DNA from: Flavobacteriia bacterium
GTDB lineage: Bacteria > Bacteroidota > Bacteroidia > Flavobacteriales > Flavobacteriaceae
Direction: 5' to 3'
DNA length: 9,781 nt
Assembly: GCA_030626085.1 (NCBI GenBank)
Contig: DAOUPQ010000064.1
Span: 1-9,781 of the forward strand
Of the stretch, positions 7,513 to 9,781 are shown in pieces. A model generated the notes under the pieces. The model did not search any database. It was not told the DNA's origin and was given only the letters and a program-made list of their open reading frames with translations. Position 1 is the stretch's first letter; each line of letters opens with the position of its first letter. The position numbers were made by a program, and so were the translations under genes.

Positions 7513-7995
7513 GTGATATACAACAAAAAAAACATCATAAATGGAGCACTGATCTATAGTGCCGGAGATACTATTGCATCCTTGCTGATTGATGAATTTA
7601 TGTGGAGTCGTTTAATTGGGATGATCTTTATTGGTGCTACCGTTTATGCCTTTGAAATACCAAATTATTTTTATTGGATCGAGAAAAAAACAATAAATCT
7701 TTCAGGAATTTCAAAAACTCTAGCCAAAACTGCTTTGGCAATTTTATATTTTAATCCATTATGGATTGCCAGACATTTGTTTTTTATTAAATTATTTTCA
7801 GGTAATTTACAAGAGGTCAGTAGCAATTTATTAATAGTTGCCCTTTGGTCTTTTTTGGTAAATATTCCAATTTCATTTATCGCAAATTATATCATTCAAA
7901 ATAAAATTCAAATTAAATGGCGATTTAAAGCCAGTGCCATTTTCTCAGGATTGATGGCTATTTATTATGCATTAAGCGAAAGTATTTTTAATTAA
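7513..7995 (+). CDS. Small membrane protein of unknown function within the xdh operon
   Basis: This 160-residue protein is probably started by the GTG at 7513. The frame is open back to the end of xdhB but holds no ATG upstream, and the first internal ATG (7600) would remove the first membrane segment. Hydrophobic segments lie near residues 9-27, 33-56, 68-94, 104-128 and 139-155, so it is an integral inner-membrane protein with four or five passes. A buried GDT (18-20), WSRL (31-34), a FNP (80-82) and an EVSSN (101-105) stand out. The GDT, SRL, K-x-L-A, F-x-x-P and VSSN pattern faintly recalls the AlaE L-alanine exporter family. The GD motif and size also recall Mpv17-type proteins. I cannot assign it by eye. 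It starts 69 bases after xdhB and ends 6 bases before xdhC, so it is almost certainly cotranscribed. A role in purine or urate transport is only a guess from context. Confidence 0.75.
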   Translation: MIYNKKNIINGALIYSAGDTIASLLIDEFMWSRLIGMIFIGATVYAFEIPNYFYWIEKKTINLSGISKTLAKTALAILYFNPLWIARHLFFIKLFSGNLQEVSSNLLIVALWSFLVNIPISFIANYIIQNKIQIKWRFKASAIFSGLMAIYYALSESIFN

Positions 7996-8001
7996 TTTTT
8001 T

Positions 8002-8946
8002 ATGTATTTCTGGAAAACCCTTTTAAAAAAGTTACAAGAAGATCAAAAAGTATATTTATTAACTGTTATTGAAAATATTGGAAGTTCACCGGGACGACAA
8101 GGTTTTAAAATGATGGTTGCAGAGGATGGATCAATTTTTGGATCTGTTGGTGGGGGTATAATGGAATTTAATTTAGTTGAAGAAATTAAAAGAATTCTTA
8201 AAAATAAATCTCAATCCATATTTCTAAAAAAACAGATCCATAAAGAGAAATTAAAAGACAGCTCAGGTATGATCTGTTCAGGAGAACAAACTATAGTTTT
8301 TCATCCTTTAGCTAAGAATCATATACAGTTGATCAAAAATATTATTGATTGTTTACAAAATGATAAAAAAGGAGTGTTCCACTTGTCTCCTTCCCTATTT
8401 GAATTTTATACTGAAGAAATTGCAACCCAATACCATTATAAAATAAATAATTCTAAAGATTGGTATTACAAAGAACAAATAGGTTTTAAAGATACCTTGT
8501 ATATAGTTGGAGGTGGCCATGTTGGTTTTTCAACTTCAAAAATATTTAGATTATTAGGATTCCATATTGTAATTTTTGATGATAGAAAGCATTTAAATAC
8601 TTTCGATCTTAATGATTATGCTCATGAAAAACATGTCATCAATTATCAAGAAATTGATAAATACATTAAACCCGGAAAAGAAAGCTATATAGCTATTATG
8701 ACCAATAAGCATTCTGATGATAAATTTGTATTGAGTAAGATTATAAAAAATAAATACAAGTATCTGGGTGTTTTAGGTAGTAAAACTAAAATGCAGAACA
8801 TGTTTAACTTAATGTTGAAAGAGGGGTTTACTGATGAAGAATTGAATAGAGTTTATACGCCAATTGGGTTATCTATTAATAGCAAAACTCCGGATGAAAT
8901 TGCTATAAGTATTGCTGCACAAATCATCAAAGTAAAAAATTCTTGA
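8002..8946 (+). CDS. xdhC: XdhC, molybdenum cofactor insertion/maturation factor for xanthine dehydrogenase
   Basis: This 314-residue protein starts at the ATG at 8002, six bases after the previous gene, which suggests translational coupling. The N-terminal XdhC/CoxI domain shows VIENIGSSPGRQG (22-34), SVGGGIME (48-55) and MICSGEQ (90-96). The C-terminal Rossmann-like domain has YIVGGGHVG (167-175), an acidic strand end DD (193-194), MTNKHSDD (233-240), LGVLGSKTK (255-263), and PIGL (287-290) with TPDEIAISIAAQI (296-308). In the family, XdhC binds molybdenum cofactor, helps its sulfuration by a cysteine desulfurase, and delivers it to the large subunit. It is not part of the final enzyme. The usual Cys in the GGGC-x-E motif is Ile here (position 52), while C92 is kept. 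No terminator is visible after the stop. Confidence 0.92.
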   Translation: MYFWKTLLKKLQEDQKVYLLTVIENIGSSPGRQGFKMMVAEDGSIFGSVGGGIMEFNLVEEIKRILKNKSQSIFLKKQIHKEKLKDSSGMICSGEQTIVFHPLAKNHIQLIKNIIDCLQNDKKGVFHLSPSLFEFYTEEIATQYHYKINNSKDWYYKEQIGFKDTLYIVGGGHVGFSTSKIFRLLGFHIVIFDDRKHLNTFDLNDYAHEKHVINYQEIDKYIKPGKESYIAIMTNKHSDDKFVLSKIIKNKYKYLGVLGSKTKMQNMFNLMLKEGFTDEELNRVYTPIGLSINSKTPDEIAISIAAQIIKVKNS

Positions 8947-8980
8947 AATATTAAAATAACACATCTTAAAGGGAAATAAA

Positions 8981-9011
8981 CTGATTATTCATTTTAATCG
9001 TAGTATTTTTG
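8981..9011 (+). promoter_or_regulatory. Bacteroidota-type promoter for the mechanosensitive channel gene
   Basis: TATTTTTG at 9004-9011 matches the -7 consensus TAnnTTTG exactly. CTG at 8981-8983 is a one-mismatch -33 element at a 20-base spacing, which fits the family pattern. Transcription would start near 9016-9020, giving a leader of only 10-15 bases before the ATG at 9030. The gene can thus be expressed separately from the xdh operon. Confidence 0.5.
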
Positions 9012-9029
9012 CCTAAAATTTCAATTATC

Positions 9030-9781
9030 ATGGATAATATAGCCCATTTAGTTTTTGATTATCTTATTTCATTAGGTTTATCAGAGCCATTTGCAAAGTA
9101 TTTAAATATGTTTACTTTGTTGATAGTTTCATTGTTAATAATCTACTTTTTATATGTAATAATAAGAAAAGTGCTGATTAATATTTCTGATAAATTGGCA
9201 AAAAAATCCAAATCAAATTTTGATGACATATTAATTAAAAATAGAGTAATAAGAAATATTGCAAATATAATCCCTATCTATATTTTTTTAAAAGCGATTC
9301 CAATAATTTTTTCAGATTTTGGTTTTATAGAAAATATTATTCTAAAAGTTGCTAAAATTGTTTTTATCTTATTGATTCTCAGGATTATTAAAAATCTATT
9401 TAATTCAATAAGAGATTATTTTAAAACATTAGAACGATTTAAAGATAAACCAATAGAAAGCTATATTCAAGTATTATTGATATTCATTTGGACAGGTGGA
9501 ATACTTTTAATTATTGCAATTATTACCGATATTACTATCTGGAAATTTTTAACTGCAATGGGGGCTGCATCAGCAGTACTTATTATAATATTTAAAGATA
9601 CAATTTTAGGTTTTGTAGCTAGTATTCAAGTTACTATTAATGATATGGTTAGAATTGGTGACTGGATAACTTTTGAAAAATATGGTGCAGATGGTAATGT
9701 AACTGAAATTAATCTGGCAACTGTAAAAGTTCAAAATTTTGATAAGACCATAACAACAATACCTACTTATGCACTGATCTC
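9030..9781 (+). CDS. ybdG: YbdG-type MscS-family mechanosensitive ion channel, 3' end outside window
   Basis: The ATG at 9030 opens a frame that runs off the window after 250 complete codons. Hydrophobic segments lie near residues 26-46, 76-96, 103-122, 146-167 and 173-200. The last, AMGAASAVLIIIFKDTILGF, is the pore-lining helix region. It is followed by IQVTINDMVRIGDWITF (199-215), then GADGNVTEINLATVKVQNFDKTITTIPTYAL. This run closely matches E. coli YbdG as I recall it (KDTIL, IQ, NDM-x-RIGDW, GADG, TVKV-x-NFDKTI-x-TIPT). YbdG-type channels sit in the inner membrane and open on membrane tension to release solutes after osmotic downshift. The visible part corresponds to the membrane domain and the start of the cytoplasmic beta domain of a protein usually about 400 residues long. 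It follows xdhC by 83 bases and has its own promoter, so a functional link to purine oxidation is not implied. Confidence 0.92.
   Translation, partial: MDNIAHLVFDYLISLGLSEPFAKYLNMFTLLIVSLLIIYFLYVIIRKVLINISDKLAKKSKSNFDDILIKNRVIRNIANIIPIYIFLKAIPIIFSDFGFIENIILKVAKIVFILLILRIIKNLFNSIRDYFKTLERFKDKPIESYIQVLLIFIWTGGILLIIAIITDITIWKFLTAMGAASAVLIIIFKDTILGFVASIQVTINDMVRIGDWITFEKYGADGNVTEINLATVKVQNFDKTITTIPTYALI

Overview
The window is AT-rich, roughly a third G+C by eye. It reads like a chromosomal segment of a member of the Bacteroidota, most likely Flavobacteriia. The reasons are the codon use (AAA, AAT and ATT dominate), the lack of clear Shine-Dalgarno sequences, a good TAnnTTTG-type -7 promoter element before the last gene, and the protein families present (secreted VPS10/BNR propeller protein, LolA-like periplasmic protein, YbdG-type MscS channel). 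There are no tRNAs, rRNAs, insertion sequences, CRISPR arrays or phage genes that I can see.

Left part (1-3561, minus strand): two exported proteins. The upstream gene (3561 to 2773) encodes a 262-residue LolA-like protein with a Sec signal peptide. It ends in a perfect 11-bp terminator hairpin. Only 21 bases beyond the hairpin starts a large secreted beta-propeller protein (2704 to the window edge; 901 residues visible) with eleven Asp-box/BNR motifs.

Middle part (3776-8946, plus strand): a xanthine dehydrogenase operon in the order xdhA (2Fe-2S/FAD subunit), xdhB (molybdopterin subunit), a small membrane protein, xdhC (molybdenum cofactor insertion/maturation factor). Together XdhA and XdhB would oxidise hypoxanthine and xanthine to urate, and XdhC would load sulfurated cofactor into XdhB. 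XdhB keeps all residues expected for true xanthine oxidation. The striking point is that xdhA is cut by one in-frame TAA at 4145-4147. The remaining 344 codons continue in the same frame with all FAD-domain motifs and the missing cysteines of the second iron-sulfur cluster. Either the gene is a very recent pseudogene, or the stop is a sequencing error, or it is read through. The 160-residue membrane protein between xdhB and xdhC is not one I can name securely.

Right part (9030 to the end, plus strand): the first 250 residues of a YbdG-type mechanosensitive channel, with its own promoter in the short gap after xdhC.

I found no convincing new multi-gene system. The observations most worth following are the interrupted xdhA, the unassigned membrane protein inside the xdh operon, and the hairpin placed directly before the propeller-protein start.
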